DNA of 64,000 nucleotides from Pseudaquabacterium terrae (GTDB taxonomy: Bacteria; Pseudomonadota; Gammaproteobacteria; Burkholderiales; Burkholderiaceae_C), in contig NZ_JABRWJ010000012.1 in assembly GCF_013266755.1 (NCBI RefSeq), positions 62,001 to 126,000 of the forward strand, in the 5' to 3' direction. Every line of letters begins with the position of its first letter. Position 1 is the first letter of the stretch. Shown piece after piece: positions 14,944 to 24,663 of the stretch. A program made the translations under genes and the position numbers. Under the pieces are notes generated by a model. That model was not told the DNA's origin, made no database searches, and saw only the letters and a list, made by a program, of their open reading frames with translations.

Positions 14944-17610
14944 ATGGGACCGGACGCGCTCAGCTTCGCACGCACCAAGATCCAGCCGCCGCGCCTGCGC
15001 AGCGGCCTGCTGGCGCGCGAAGCGCTCGCCGCCGCGATCGCCGATGGGCTTCAGCATGCCCGCCTGACGCTGCTCTGCGCGCCCGGCGGCTTCGGCAAGA
15101 GCTGCGCGATGGCGCAGGCGCTGCAGTTCGGCGCGCCGCCACTGCGCTGCGCATGGATCGCCTGCGACGAGGGCGACACGCTGGCGCGGCTGTGCACCGC
15201 GCTGGTCGCCGCGCTGGAGCCCTTCGACCTGCCGTGGCGGCTGGCGCCGGAGGCGCTGATCACCGCGCTCGAGCGGCCCGACGGCACGCGGGCCTTTCGC
15301 GATGCGCTGATCAATGCGCTGGCCGCCACCGAAGGCCCGCGCGCGGTGATCGTGCTCGACGACTTCCATCGCCTGGCCGATGCGCGCCTGGTCGAGCTCC
15401 TCGGCACGCTGCCGCAGGCGCTGCCCGAGCACTGGGGCCTGGCGCTGGTGACGCGTTTGGACCCGCCCTGGCCGCTGGCGCGCCTGCGCGCCGCGGGCGA
15501 GCTGAGCGAGATCCGCCAGGACGAGCTGCGCTTCAAGGTCGACGAGATCCAATCGCTGGCCCGCCAGGCCGGCCAGGTGATGGACGAAGCGCAGTCGCTG
15601 CTGGCACGCACCGAGGGCTGGCCGGTCGGCGTGACGCTGGCGATCGCCAGCCCGCGCGCGGCGTCGCCGGTGCGCAGCGCGCGCCATGCGATCGACTACC
15701 TGCGCAGCGAGGTGCTCGATCACCTGCCGGCCGAGCTGCGCGTTTTCCTCGTTCAAAGCTCGGTGCTGCCGGAGCTCACCGCGGCGCGCGCGGCGGCCGT
15801 CAGCGGTCGCGCGGATGCCGCGGCCTGCCTCGACCAGATCGAGCGCCGCGGGCTCTTCTACCAGGAGGTCGACAGCGCCGAGCGCACGCTGCGCCTGCAC
15901 GACCTGTTCCGCGACGCGCTCGAGGTCGAGCGCCAGCGCCTGCCGCAGGCCGAGCAGGACGCGCTGTGGCGCCGCGCCGCCGACAGCGAGCCCGACCTGA
16001 CGCGCCGCTTCGCCTACCTGCTGCAGGCGCGCGAGCACGAGGCGGCGATCCAGGCGCTGGCGCAGGCTGCGCCGGCACTCGGCGCGGCCGGCATGTTCGG
16101 TGCCGCGCAGGACATGCTGGCCAAGCTGCCGCCCGAGCTGCTCGCGCACTCGCCCGAGGTCGGACTGCTGCGCGGCATGATCGCCTGGGAGGTCAGCATG
16201 GACCTGCAGGCGATGCTCGACCACATGCAGCACGCCGCGCGCGAGTTCGCCGCGCGCAACGACAGCGCCGGCAACGACCTGGCACGCGCCTACGCGGCGC
16301 TGGCGATCAACGGCCTGAGCCCCATCGGCGACCCGCGGCTCGACCCGGCCAACGAGGTCACGATCACCGAGCGGACGCCACCGCGCACGCGCGTGATCGC
16401 GGCGCTGCACCGCGCCTGGCATGCCTTCGACCTGGCCGACTTCGAGGGCACGAACCGGCACTATGCCGAGCTGCTCGACCACCTGGCGAAGGACCGCGAC
16501 GTGGCCTTGTGGTATCAGGTCACGCCGGGCGTCGCGTACTTCGGCGTGCGCGCGCTGGAGCCGCTGCTGCTGCGCTATGGCGCCGGCGCGCTGCGCGCCG
16601 CAGGCGAGGACTATCCCGCGCTGCGTGCGATCGCACTGGCCGTGCGCGGCTGCGCGGCGCTGTGGCGCGGCGAGATTGCCGACGCGCGCGCGCAGCTCGA
16701 CGAAGCGGCTTCGCTGTGCGCCTGGGTCAACCATCCGCAGGGCCTGAGCCTCTACGCGCTGACCGGCCGCCTGGTGTGCCGCACCGTGCAGGGCGAGTTC
16801 GAGCCGGCGCTTGAGGCTTACCACGACGAGCTGCCGCGCGTGACCGACCTGTTCGGCGATGACGGCCGCGGGCCGGGCTGGTACTTCCACTGGTTCGAGC
16901 TGCGCTGCGCGCTGATGGCCGAAAGCGCCGACCGGGCACGCAGCGCGCTCGACACGCTGCGGCGCACGATGCCGGCCAGCGTGACGTCGACGCACACTGG
17001 CGTCGTGCGCGTCATCGACGCCTACGCGGCCTGGCTGGCCGGCGACTTGGCCGACGCGCAGCGGCGCATGCACGAGGCCCAGGCGCACTACGGCCAGCAC
17101 GACGCGGTCGGCATCGTCACGACGCTGAACCTGCAGCGCGCGGCGCTCTGCGCGGAGCTGGGTGATAACGCAGCATCGACGCGTGCACTGCAAGCGGCGC
17201 TCGACGGCATCCGGCTGCGCGGCTACGCAATGTCGGCGCGCTTCGCCGGCGCGGACTTGCTGCGGCGGCTGGCCGACAGTTCCGCGACCGCTGCGCTCGA
17301 TGCAGCGCAGCAGGCGACGCTTCACTCGATCGTGCCGGCGCGCGTGGCCGCGGCACCCGTGGCCGCGCGACCGGTGGCGCCGGCGGCGCCGAGCGCATCG
17401 CCGGTCGACCTCGGCGGCATCGAGCCGATGAGCCCGCGCGAGCTGGAAGTGCTGGCGCTGATCACCGCCGGCGACAGCAACAAGCTGATCGCGCGTCGCC
17501 TGGACTTGAGCCCGCACACCGTGAAGCGGCACGTCGCCAACATCCTCGGCAAGCTGGGCGTCGAGTCGCGCGGCCAGGCCGCGGCGCGCTACCGCGGCCT
17601 GGCTGGCTGA
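14944..17610 (+). CDS. MalT/LAL-type LuxR-family transcriptional regulator
   Basis: 888-residue ATP-dependent activator. An N-terminal NTPase module (about residues 10-320) has Walker A APGGFGKS and Walker B VIVLDDFH. A long helical TPR-like region follows (about 350-800). The C-terminus (about 830-888) is a LuxR/FixJ helix-turn-helix: SPRELEVLALITAG, SNKLIARRLDLSPHTVKRHV. An Ala/Pro-rich linker (VAAAPVAARPVAPAAPSA) precedes the DNA-binding domain. Family members are switched by an inducer bound to the sensor part; the ligand is unknown. The cupin gene starts 32 bases downstream and is probably cotranscribed. Confidence 0.9.
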   Translation: MGPDALSFARTKIQPPRLRSGLLAREALAAAIADGLQHARLTLLCAPGGFGKSCAMAQALQFGAPPLRCAWIACDEGDTLARLCTALVAALEPFDLPWRLAPEALITALERPDGTRAFRDALINALAATEGPRAVIVLDDFHRLADARLVELLGTLPQALPEHWGLALVTRLDPPWPLARLRAAGELSEIRQDELRFKVDEIQSLARQAGQVMDEAQSLLARTEGWPVGVTLAIASPRAASPVRSARHAIDYLRSEVLDHLPAELRVFLVQSSVLPELTAARAAAVSGRADAAACLDQIERRGLFYQEVDSAERTLRLHDLFRDALEVERQRLPQAEQDALWRRAADSEPDLTRRFAYLLQAREHEAAIQALAQAAPALGAAGMFGAAQDMLAKLPPELLAHSPEVGLLRGMIAWEVSMDLQAMLDHMQHAAREFAARNDSAGNDLARAYAALAINGLSPIGDPRLDPANEVTITERTPPRTRVIAALHRAWHAFDLADFEGTNRHYAELLDHLAKDRDVALWYQVTPGVAYFGVRALEPLLLRYGAGALRAAGEDYPALRAIALAVRGCAALWRGEIADARAQLDEAASLCAWVNHPQGLSLYALTGRLVCRTVQGEFEPALEAYHDELPRVTDLFGDDGRGPGWYFHWFELRCALMAESADRARSALDTLRRTMPASVTSTHTGVVRVIDAYAAWLAGDLADAQRRMHEAQAHYGQHDAVGIVTTLNLQRAALCAELGDNAASTRALQAALDGIRLRGYAMSARFAGADLLRRLADSSATAALDAAQQATLHSIVPARVAAAPVAARPVAPAAPSASPVDLGGIEPMSPRELEVLALITAGDSNKLIARRLDLSPHTVKRHVANILGKLGVESRGQAAARYRGLAG

Positions 17611-17642
17611 ACCTCCACCCCCTTCCTGAGCGGAGACACAAC

Positions 17643-18119
17643 GTGAGCGTGATTCATTCCCGAGTCGTGAACATCGAGGACCTGAAGCTCGAGCCCTCCA
17701 GCAAGGGCGCGCAATTCGAAAGCCGCAGCGCCCGCATCGGCCCGCTGCTGGGCGCCAAGGAGCTGGGTTATTCCTTCGACATCGTGCCGCCGGGCAAGCG
17801 CTCGTGCCCCTTCCACAGCCATCGCGCCGAAGAGGAGATGTTCTTCATCGTCCGCGGCCGCGGCACGCTGCGCTATGGCAGCGAGACACGCCCGATCCGC
17901 GCCGGCGACGTCATCTGCTGCCCGACGGGCGGTGCGGAAACGGCGCACCAGATCATCAATGACTCGGACGACGAGCTGGCCTACCTGTCGATCAGCACGA
18001 TGATGCCGGTCGAGATCTGCGAGTACCCGGACTCGAAGAAGATCGGCGCCTATGGCGGTGAATTGCGGCACATGACGCGCTCGGACGCCGGTGTGGATTA
18101 CTGGGTCGACGAGGTGTAG
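17643..18119 (+). CDS. Cupin-domain protein
   Basis: 158-residue single-domain cupin (PF07883 type). The metal-binding motif 1 reads CPFHSHRAEEEMFFIVRGRG (His58, His60, Glu64 approximately), followed by a weaker motif 2 containing AHQIIN. Small cupins of this kind bind a metal and act as isomerases, dioxygenases or ligand sensors; which applies cannot be told. The start is GTG at 17643, preceded by GCGGAG. It follows the MalT-like regulator closely, so it may be the regulator's accessory or target. Confidence 0.8.
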   Translation: MSVIHSRVVNIEDLKLEPSSKGAQFESRSARIGPLLGAKELGYSFDIVPPGKRSCPFHSHRAEEEMFFIVRGRGTLRYGSETRPIRAGDVICCPTGGAETAHQIINDSDDELAYLSISTMMPVEICEYPDSKKIGAYGGELRHMTRSDAGVDYWVDEV

Positions 18120-18289
18120 GACGAGCGCACGGCGGCTACACTGCCTGCGCGGTCGACGAAGGCCCGGCCCTCGTCGACCTTCCCCGTCGTGCCCCGCGTG
18201 GAGTGCCCTTGTCGGCCCCGGCGCATTGCGCCACTTCACGCTGCCCTGCCCGACTTTTCACGGCACGGGCAGCCCACACGGGCCGCCGG

Positions 18290-18985
18290 ATGCCGGGCTA
18301 CCAGACCACCCAAGCGCAGGTCCCGATCGACGGCGCGGAGAGCTTGCTGATCTGCTCGCTGCTCGATCGGCAGCAGTACGCGGACCCGCGCGGCGAGGCG
18401 GCCGCGCTCGGCATCTCGAGCGCGGCGTGGCCGCTGTTCGGCGTGCTGTGGCCCTCCGCGTTTGAACTGGCCGCGCGCATGGCGCGGCGGCCGATGGTGG
18501 CGAGCGAACGCATCCTCGAAGTCGGCTGCGGCCTGGCGCTGGCGAGCCTGGTGTCGCACCGGCGCGGCGCCGACGTGACCGCCTCCGATTGCCATCCGCT
18601 GGCATCGTTCTTCCTGAGCCGCAATGTCGGGCTCAACGGCCTGCTGCCCTTGCGCTACCGCCATGGCGACTGGCAGGCGCAGGCAGGTGCGCTGCCGCAC
18701 GGCGCTGCGCCGGCCGTGCAGGGCCGCTTCGACCTGATCATCGGCAGCGACGTGCTGTACGAGCGCGACGAGGCCGGCCACCTGCCGGACTTCATCGATC
18801 GCCACGCGTCGGCCAGCGCGGAAGTGCTGATCGTCGACCCCAACCGCGGCAATCGGGTGGCGTTCAACCGGCGCATGCGGCAGGCCGGCTTCGTGCTGCA
18901 GGAGACGCGGCTGGGGACCGGCGCGACGGGAACGGACGGCTATCGCGGCCGCCTGCTGCGGTACACCAAGGAAAGCGACGATTAG
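18290..18985 (+). CDS. Class-I SAM methyltransferase, family-16-like protein-lysine methyltransferase
   Basis: 231-residue methyltransferase. The SAM-binding loop is LEVGCGLALASL (about residues 76-87), followed by the acidic strand end ASDCHP and the post-motif FDLIIGSDVLYER. The sequence GVLWPSAFELA before motif I and SDVLYE after it are hallmarks of the METTL21/EEF2KMT (methyltransferase-16) family, which methylates lysines of proteins. The protein substrate is unknown. The start at 18290 (MPGYQTT) is preferred because the longer frame upstream is low-complexity; the SD is weak. Confidence 0.75.
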   Translation: MPGYQTTQAQVPIDGAESLLICSLLDRQQYADPRGEAAALGISSAAWPLFGVLWPSAFELAARMARRPMVASERILEVGCGLALASLVSHRRGADVTASDCHPLASFFLSRNVGLNGLLPLRYRHGDWQAQAGALPHGAAPAVQGRFDLIIGSDVLYERDEAGHLPDFIDRHASASAEVLIVDPNRGNRVAFNRRMRQAGFVLQETRLGTGATGTDGYRGRLLRYTKESDD

Positions 18986-19052
18986 TGCCACCGAACGGCA
19001 CCGCGCTGCCGAGGCAGCGGCGTATGCTGGTCCACACTCCCGAAAGACTGTC

Positions 19053-19319
19053 ATGTGGTTTCTCGTATCCGTCGTCAAAGGCAGCCGGCACTATGAGCCG
19101 GATTCGCAGGTCGGCAATCGCGTGCTGATCTCCGACACCACCGACGTCGTGATCACCGGTCGCGCTTCCGGCGCCAACGGCTACAGCTTCGAAGCACGCA
19201 AGGGCAACGAGACCTTCGTCATGAGCGATTTCCCGAAACCCTTGCCGTCGGGCGCGCTGCTCAACCACTTCCTGGCGATGGCCAAGCAGATGGGCGCAGT
19301 GGTCGTCGGCGCCACCTGA
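19053..19319 (+). CDS. Small hypothetical protein
   Basis: 88 residues, no signal peptide or membrane helix. The composition is that of a compact alpha/beta protein (VLISDTTDVVITGRASGANGYSFEAR, then a C-terminal helix ALLNHFLAMAKQMGAVVVGAT). No family recognised. The start ATG has only a weak SD (GAAAGA). It lies between a methyltransferase and the DUF4062 gene on the same strand, with gaps of 67 and 76 bases, so an operon is possible but unproven. Confidence 0.55.
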   Translation: MWFLVSVVKGSRHYEPDSQVGNRVLISDTTDVVITGRASGANGYSFEARKGNETFVMSDFPKPLPSGALLNHFLAMAKQMGAVVVGAT

Positions 19320-19395
19320 GCCACGTGACCATCGCTCGGAGCGACCGAGCGTGATTCAATCGGCACCCTGACCGGGCGTGGATCAGGGGGGCCGC

Positions 19396-20517
19396 ATGCC
19401 GATTGAAAAGGTCCGGGTGATGATCTCCAGCCGCTGCAAGGACTATGCGGCGCAGGCCGGCGGCCCGTTCGCACTGGCCAGCCTGCGCAAGCAGCTGAAG
19501 GCGCGCATCGAGTCGGAGGCGCTCTTCGGCCAGACGCCCTTCCAGTGCTTCACCAACGAGCACGAACCGGCCAAGGCCGCCTCGCGCGACCTGTGGGATG
19601 AGTGCCTGCAGGAGATCCGCCGCTCGCACATCGTCATCGCGCTGTACAACGGCGACGCCGGCTGGTCGGGCGAAGAGGCCGATGACGGCATCTGCCACGC
19701 CGAGCTCAACGAGGCCCTCTATTCGGGCCGCAGCCGCACGTTCATCGTGCAGCTGCCGCTCACCACCAAGACACCCACGGCGCGTGACAAGCGCTTCCGC
19801 GCGCGCTTCGAGCGCGAGCTGCACTTCACCGGCTCGCCGACCGCCACCGTCGCCGATGCCGAGGCCCTCGTGCTGCAGACCCTGGCCGAGGCCACCGCGA
19901 ACCTCGTGCGCGGCGGGGCCACGCAACTGCGCAAGGAAAGCTACTCGCTCGGCGAAGCGCTCGACTGGAGCCGCCTCGCCTACGCCGAGCGCAAGAAGAC
20001 GATGGAAGACGCCTGCATCGCCGCGCTGGCCGACCACGCGCCGGGCACGCCGGCGCGCATCACCGGCGGTGCCACCACGCTGCCGATCGCCGGCACCGAG
20101 GTGCTGTTCTGCGTGCATGGCATTCCCGCGGCCACCTCGCTCGCGGCCGCACGTGAAATGGTCGGCAGGCCGTTCCTGGCGGACCACCACCACCTCGGCA
20201 CGGCGCCGAAGGCCCACGGGCCGGTGCACGTGATCGCCTGCCACCGCGGCGCCACCGAGAAGCAGGCCACCGACCTGCTCGGCTTTCCCGACGCCACCGT
20301 CGTCTCGACCGGTTTCGGCATCTACCTGGTCGACCCGGTGCAGCGCATCCAATTGGTGATGCTGGCCAATTGCCGCGACCAGGCGACGACGCGTTATGCG
20401 GTTCAGCGCTTGTTCGATTGGCTGGACCGGTCGAGCCAGGACGAGCCGCTGGCCGCGCATGCGATGGCGCGGGGGCGCATCGTGCGGGCGATTCAGAAGG
20501 AAGTCCGGGGGCGCTGA
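19396..20517 (+). CDS. DUF4062-type protein with uncharacterised C-terminal domain
   Basis: 373-residue cytoplasmic protein. Residues 5-110 match the pattern of DUF4062, a Rossmann/TIR-like domain found in signalling and defence proteins: VRVMISSRCKDY at the first strand, then a conserved ECLQEIRRSHIVIALYNGD and GICHAELNEAL. The rest (about 150-373) is a soluble domain I do not recognise; it includes VLFCVHGIPAATS, GPVHVIACHRGATE and VVSTGFGIYLVDP. No STAND NTPase is fused, which is unusual because DUF4062 often heads such proteins. Start at ATG 19396 behind a G-rich SD; GTG at 19378 is an alternative. Confidence 0.6.
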   Translation: MPIEKVRVMISSRCKDYAAQAGGPFALASLRKQLKARIESEALFGQTPFQCFTNEHEPAKAASRDLWDECLQEIRRSHIVIALYNGDAGWSGEEADDGICHAELNEALYSGRSRTFIVQLPLTTKTPTARDKRFRARFERELHFTGSPTATVADAEALVLQTLAEATANLVRGGATQLRKESYSLGEALDWSRLAYAERKKTMEDACIAALADHAPGTPARITGGATTLPIAGTEVLFCVHGIPAATSLAAAREMVGRPFLADHHHLGTAPKAHGPVHVIACHRGATEKQATDLLGFPDATVVSTGFGIYLVDPVQRIQLVMLANCRDQATTRYAVQRLFDWLDRSSQDEPLAAHAMARGRIVRAIQKEVRGR

Positions 20518-20647
20518 GCGCGGGAGCGGCGCGACGCGCTGACGGGCCCTGTGTCCAGCCCGGTCTGTGCGCTGGCGCATAGACTGCGATGGAGGAGCCC
20601 CCTAGCGTGCCTGGACGCCGGCGCCGCCCGGCGCAGGAGGGCTCGCC

Positions 20648-22683
20648 ATGACCGATCGCTTCACCGCGGGGTACCGGTCGCGGCGCCACCTTGCGCTGGC
20701 GCTGACGCTGGGGTCGGCCTGCGCCGCCGGTGTTGTTGCCGCACCGGATGGGCCCGCACCTGCGGCCTGGACGGCCGAGCTTCAGATCGCCACCAAGGGC
20801 GTGGGCACACCGCGGCTTTCTCCGGACGGCAAACGGGTCGTCTACGTCGTGTCGCGCGACGTCATGACTGCCGACAAGAGCGAGTTCCTGACGCACCTGC
20901 ACCTGGTTGGTGTGGACGGCAAAGACAAGCTGCAACTCACGTGGGGCGACAAGTCGTCGTCAAGCCCGCGCTGGTCTCCGGATGGCAGGCACATCGCCTT
21001 CCTTTCCGCCCGCAAGGACAACCGCAATGCCCTCTATCTGCTCAGCCTCGCCGGCGGCGAGGCAGAGCCGTTGACCGACATGAAGGCGCCGCTGGGTGAG
21101 TTCCGGTGGTCGCCCGACGGCAAGTCGATTGCGTTCGTCATGGCCGACCCGAGGAGCGACGAGGACGAACGGAATGCCAAGGGCAGAAACGATGCGCGCT
21201 GGCTCGATGAAGACTGGAAGATGGCGCGCCTGTACATCGTCGATGTGGCTGCAGCGGGCGCGCCGCGCGCCGCGCCGAAGCGATTGACTGCGAACAACTT
21301 CCACGTCACTGGCGAATTCGACTTTTCGCCGGACGGCCGGCTGATCGCGTTTGCCCACCGACCCTCCCCCTCGGCCAACGAGTGGCCGAATACGGACGTC
21401 TCACTGGTCGACGTGGCAACCGGTGTGGTCGCTCCATTCCTCGAAAGCGCTGCGGCCGAGTCCGCACCGATCTTTTCGCCCGATGGCAAGTCGATCGCAG
21501 TGCGGGTCAGCGATGCGCCGCCGCGCTGGGCGCAGACAGCCGTCATCAACGTCATCACGCTGGCGGACAAGCGCGTCACGCGGCTGGCGGCCACGAACGA
21601 TTCACTGCCTGACATCGTCCGCTGGTCCGCGGATGGCCGCCGCATCTACTTCACGGAAGCGAACGGCACCCGCACCGACACGAACTACTTCGACCTGATC
21701 GCCAACGAGGTGGTGTCGCTGCAACGGCTGCCCGCGGTGATCAACGCACTGGACGTGAGCGCAGATGGAACGAGGCTCGTCTTCGTGATGCAGACCAGCG
21801 ACGGGGCACCCGAGGTGTACGCCTCGGACGCCGGGACATTCGCGCCGGTCAGGCTGAGCCAGGCCAACGTCGAACAACCGGGCCACCCATTGGGCAGGAC
21901 CGAGCTGATCCGCTGGAGCAGCAAGGACGGCCGCGACATCGAGGGCCTCGTCACCTACCCGGTCGGCTACCGCGCGGGTACCCGGGTTCCGACCATCCTG
22001 ATGATCCACGGCGGCCCCGCCGGCGTTTTCCAACAAACCTACACCGCCGGCCGCTTCTTCCTTCCCATCGCGACCTATGCCGCACGCGGCTATGCGGTGC
22101 TGCGCCCCAACCCGCGCGGATCGACGGGCTACGGGACGGCTTTCCGCCGTGACGTCGTCAAGGGCTTCGGGGTGGGCGACTATGACGATCTGATGAGCGG
22201 CGTCGATCACCTTGTCAGACTCGGTGTCGCCGATCCCGACCGTCTGGGCGTCACCGGCTGGAGCTACGGCGGCTACATGACCAGTTGGATCGTGACCCAG
22301 ACGCAGCGCTTCAAGGCCGCCGTGGCCATTGCTCCTCTCACCAACCTGGTCAGCTTCACGACGACCAGCGACGTCAGCGGCTTCATTCCGGGCTACTTCG
22401 ACGCGCAGCACTGGGACGACGCGCGACCTACCAGAAGCACTCGCCCATCTCCCACGTGAAGAGTGTGTCCACACCCGTGCTGGTGATTCACGGCGAGGCC
22501 GACGTGCGTGTGCCGATGAGCCAGGGGGTCGAGTTCTACCGCGCGCTCAAGCAGCTCAACGTGCCGACGCGCCTGCTCGTCCTGCCGCGCCAACCGCACG
22601 GCCCCGTCGAGCCCAAGATGTCTCTGGCCACAATGAACGCCAGCCTGGAGTGGATGGACAAGTACCTGGGTGCGCCGAAGTAG
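20648..22683 (+). pseudogene. S9-family prolyl oligopeptidase / acylaminoacyl peptidase, broken by one frameshift
   Basis: The reading frame from 20648 encodes a signal peptide (about 1-32), a TolB-like propeller with repeated SPDGK/SPDGR blades, and the start of the S9 catalytic domain with GWSYGGY (Ser539). It then shifts frame near 22424-22425: the expected sequence WDDA..TYQKHSPISHVKS continues only in another frame, reading to 22683, where HGEADVRVP (Asp) and the His of QPHGP complete the triad. A single missing base in GCGCGACCTACC explains it. Without the shift the protein would be about 678 residues, normal for the family. Either a recent pseudogene or an assembly error. AGGAGGG precedes the start. 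Confidence 0.85.
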
Positions 22684-22894
22684 TGGGGGCCGTCAGGCAA
22701 GAACGTCTTGAAGCTCCTGGCGCGACGGTTCGCTCGGGCCGGCGCCCGCCTGCAAGCACGCACCGGCTCTCGACGGACGCTCCTCTACGGTGCTAGCGTG
22801 CGTTGCATTCCTGGGATGCTGCGTTGCGCCGCTGGCGCTTCCGCGTTCGAAGCCTCGTTACTAGCATCGGCTCCACATCCACGGGGAGCCCCGC

Positions 22895-24571
22895 ATGAAA
22901 ATCGACACCCAGCCCGCCGCGCACGGGGTCCTGACGCGCCGCCGCCTGCTGCTGGGGGGCGCGGCGCTGGCCCCCCTCGCGCTGTGGGGATGCGGCGGCG
23001 GCAGCAGTGGCGATGACGAGGCGGTCGTCAGCACCAGCTCCGGCCGCTTCCGCGGACAGGCGGAGGGCAGCGTCACCGCCTGGCGCGGCGTGCCGTATGC
23101 GCAGCCGCCGGTCGGCGCCCTGCGGTTTCGCTCACCGCAACCGGTTCAGCCGGCGAGCGGCATCGTCGATGCCACCCGCTTCGGCCCCGCCAGCATCCAG
23201 TCGATCGGCAGCGGCGTGGCGTGGATCTATCCGGTCCAGGACCAGCAGAGCGAAGACTGCCTGACGCTCAACGTGTGGACGGCGCAGACCACCGGCAAGC
23301 GGCCAGTCATCGTCTGGCTGCACGGCGGCGGCTTTCGCACCGGGGCCACGCGCATGCCACTGATGAACGGCCGCGCGCTCGCAGAGCGCGGCGTGGTGGT
23401 CGTGACGGTGAACTACCGGCTGGGCGCTTTCGGTCTGCTGTCGCATCCCGATTTCACCGACCCCGGCAACGGCAGCATCACCAACTGGCAACTGCAGGAC
23501 ATGGGCGCCGCGCTGCAATGGGTGCGGCAGAACATCGCCGAGTTCGGGGGCGACCCGAACCAGGTCACGGTGATGGGTCAGTCGGGCGGGGCGATGCACA
23601 CCGCGCTGCTGGCGCAGACGCCCGCCTATCGCGCCTGCTTCCAGCGCGCCGTGCTGCTGAGCCCACCGACGCTGCAGCCGCCGGTGTCGATGACGCTCGC
23701 CGATGCCAACGCCTACACCGAGCTGCTGGCCAGCCGCCTGGGCACCACGCCGCGCGGCCTGCGCGACATCCCGGCCCAGGCGCTGCACGCGGCCGAGCTG
23801 GCGCTCAATGCGCAGCCGCTGCCGGCCGGCTTCACCTCCGGCAAGGCCTGGAAGCTGGCGCCGGTGATCGACGGCAAGACCTATCTGGCGGACTGGACCC
23901 GCACGCCGTGGCCGGCGGACCTGCCCGTGGCCATCACCTACACGCTGGATGAAGGCGCGTTCTGGCTCGACCTGTACGACCCGCTCTCGGGCAAGCTGCT
24001 GACGCAGGCGCTGCCCGGCAGCACGGCAGCACTCACCGGCGCGGTGCTGCCGCAGGTGGGCTCACCGGGCGCCGCCGCTGCCGTGATCGACGCCTACACC
24101 CAGGCCGCGCTGGCCGAAGGCCGCTCGACCGCCCCGGGCGACGTGTGGATCGACATCTTCGGCGACCGCCTGCTGCGCGTTCACGGCACGCGCTACGCGG
24201 CGACGATCGCCAAGGCCGGCGCCCCGGTGCGCTTTGGCACGTTCATGCACCCGGTGATGTCGCCCGGCCGCGGCGTGCCGCACTGCGCGGAGCTGCCGCT
24301 GGTCTTCAGCACCTACGCGCTGGACTACTACAAGGGCAAGGTCGGCGCCGGGCCGACGCAGTCGATGCTATCAGATGAAGTGATCGGCAGCATCGTCTCG
24401 TTCGCCAGGGATGCCGAGCCTCGCCTGGCGTCCGGCCGGGCCTGGCCGCTGTACCAGCCGGGCGGCGCCAGCTCGGTGCGCTGGGGTGAAGGCGGCACGG
24501 CTGCGGAAGTGATCGGTGCGGTGCCGAAGGTCGAGCAGTTGAAAGTCTGGGATTCGATCCCTGGCGTCTAG
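22895..24571 (+). CDS. Type-B carboxylesterase (Tat lipoprotein)
   Basis: 558-residue carboxylesterase family protein. The N-terminus has a twin-arginine motif (TRRRLLLGG) and a lipobox LWGC, so it looks like a Tat-exported lipoprotein. Family landmarks: GRFRG then WRGVPYAQPPVG, SEDCLTLNVW, the oxyanion-hole HGGGF, and the nucleophile elbow GQSGG with Ser230. GVPHCAELPLVF supplies the catalytic His region near residue 462. It would hydrolyse small carboxylic esters in the periplasm; substrate unknown. It follows the broken S9 peptidase gene after 211 bases in which I see no gene. Confidence 0.88.
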   Translation: MKIDTQPAAHGVLTRRRLLLGGAALAPLALWGCGGGSSGDDEAVVSTSSGRFRGQAEGSVTAWRGVPYAQPPVGALRFRSPQPVQPASGIVDATRFGPASIQSIGSGVAWIYPVQDQQSEDCLTLNVWTAQTTGKRPVIVWLHGGGFRTGATRMPLMNGRALAERGVVVVTVNYRLGAFGLLSHPDFTDPGNGSITNWQLQDMGAALQWVRQNIAEFGGDPNQVTVMGQSGGAMHTALLAQTPAYRACFQRAVLLSPPTLQPPVSMTLADANAYTELLASRLGTTPRGLRDIPAQALHAAELALNAQPLPAGFTSGKAWKLAPVIDGKTYLADWTRTPWPADLPVAITYTLDEGAFWLDLYDPLSGKLLTQALPGSTAALTGAVLPQVGSPGAAAAVIDAYTQAALAEGRSTAPGDVWIDIFGDRLLRVHGTRYAATIAKAGAPVRFGTFMHPVMSPGRGVPHCAELPLVFSTYALDYYKGKVGAGPTQSMLSDEVIGSIVSFARDAEPRLASGRAWPLYQPGGASSVRWGEGGTAAEVIGAVPKVEQLKVWDSIPGV

Positions 24572-24663
24572 GAAGCACCGGCGCACCAGCCGGCCGGCCA
24601 TCCCGGGTCGATCGACGCTCAAGTGCGGCCCGCCATCGCCGATAACGGAGAGGGCTGGCATGC

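Noticed and set aside
14253-16814. 853-codon plus-strand frame overlapping sixA and the LuxR gene
   Set aside because: It crosses a divergent promoter region and two genes of opposite strand; the translation is Arg/Gly-rich and unstructured.
14914-17532. 872-codon minus-strand open frame opposite the LuxR-type regulator
   Set aside because: It mirrors almost exactly a gene with Walker and HTH motifs, and it lacks any domain, SD or neighbour support.
22684-22894. Possible small gene between the S9 and carboxylesterase genes
   Set aside because: No frame with an SD or recognisable sequence; frames there are continuations of neighbours.
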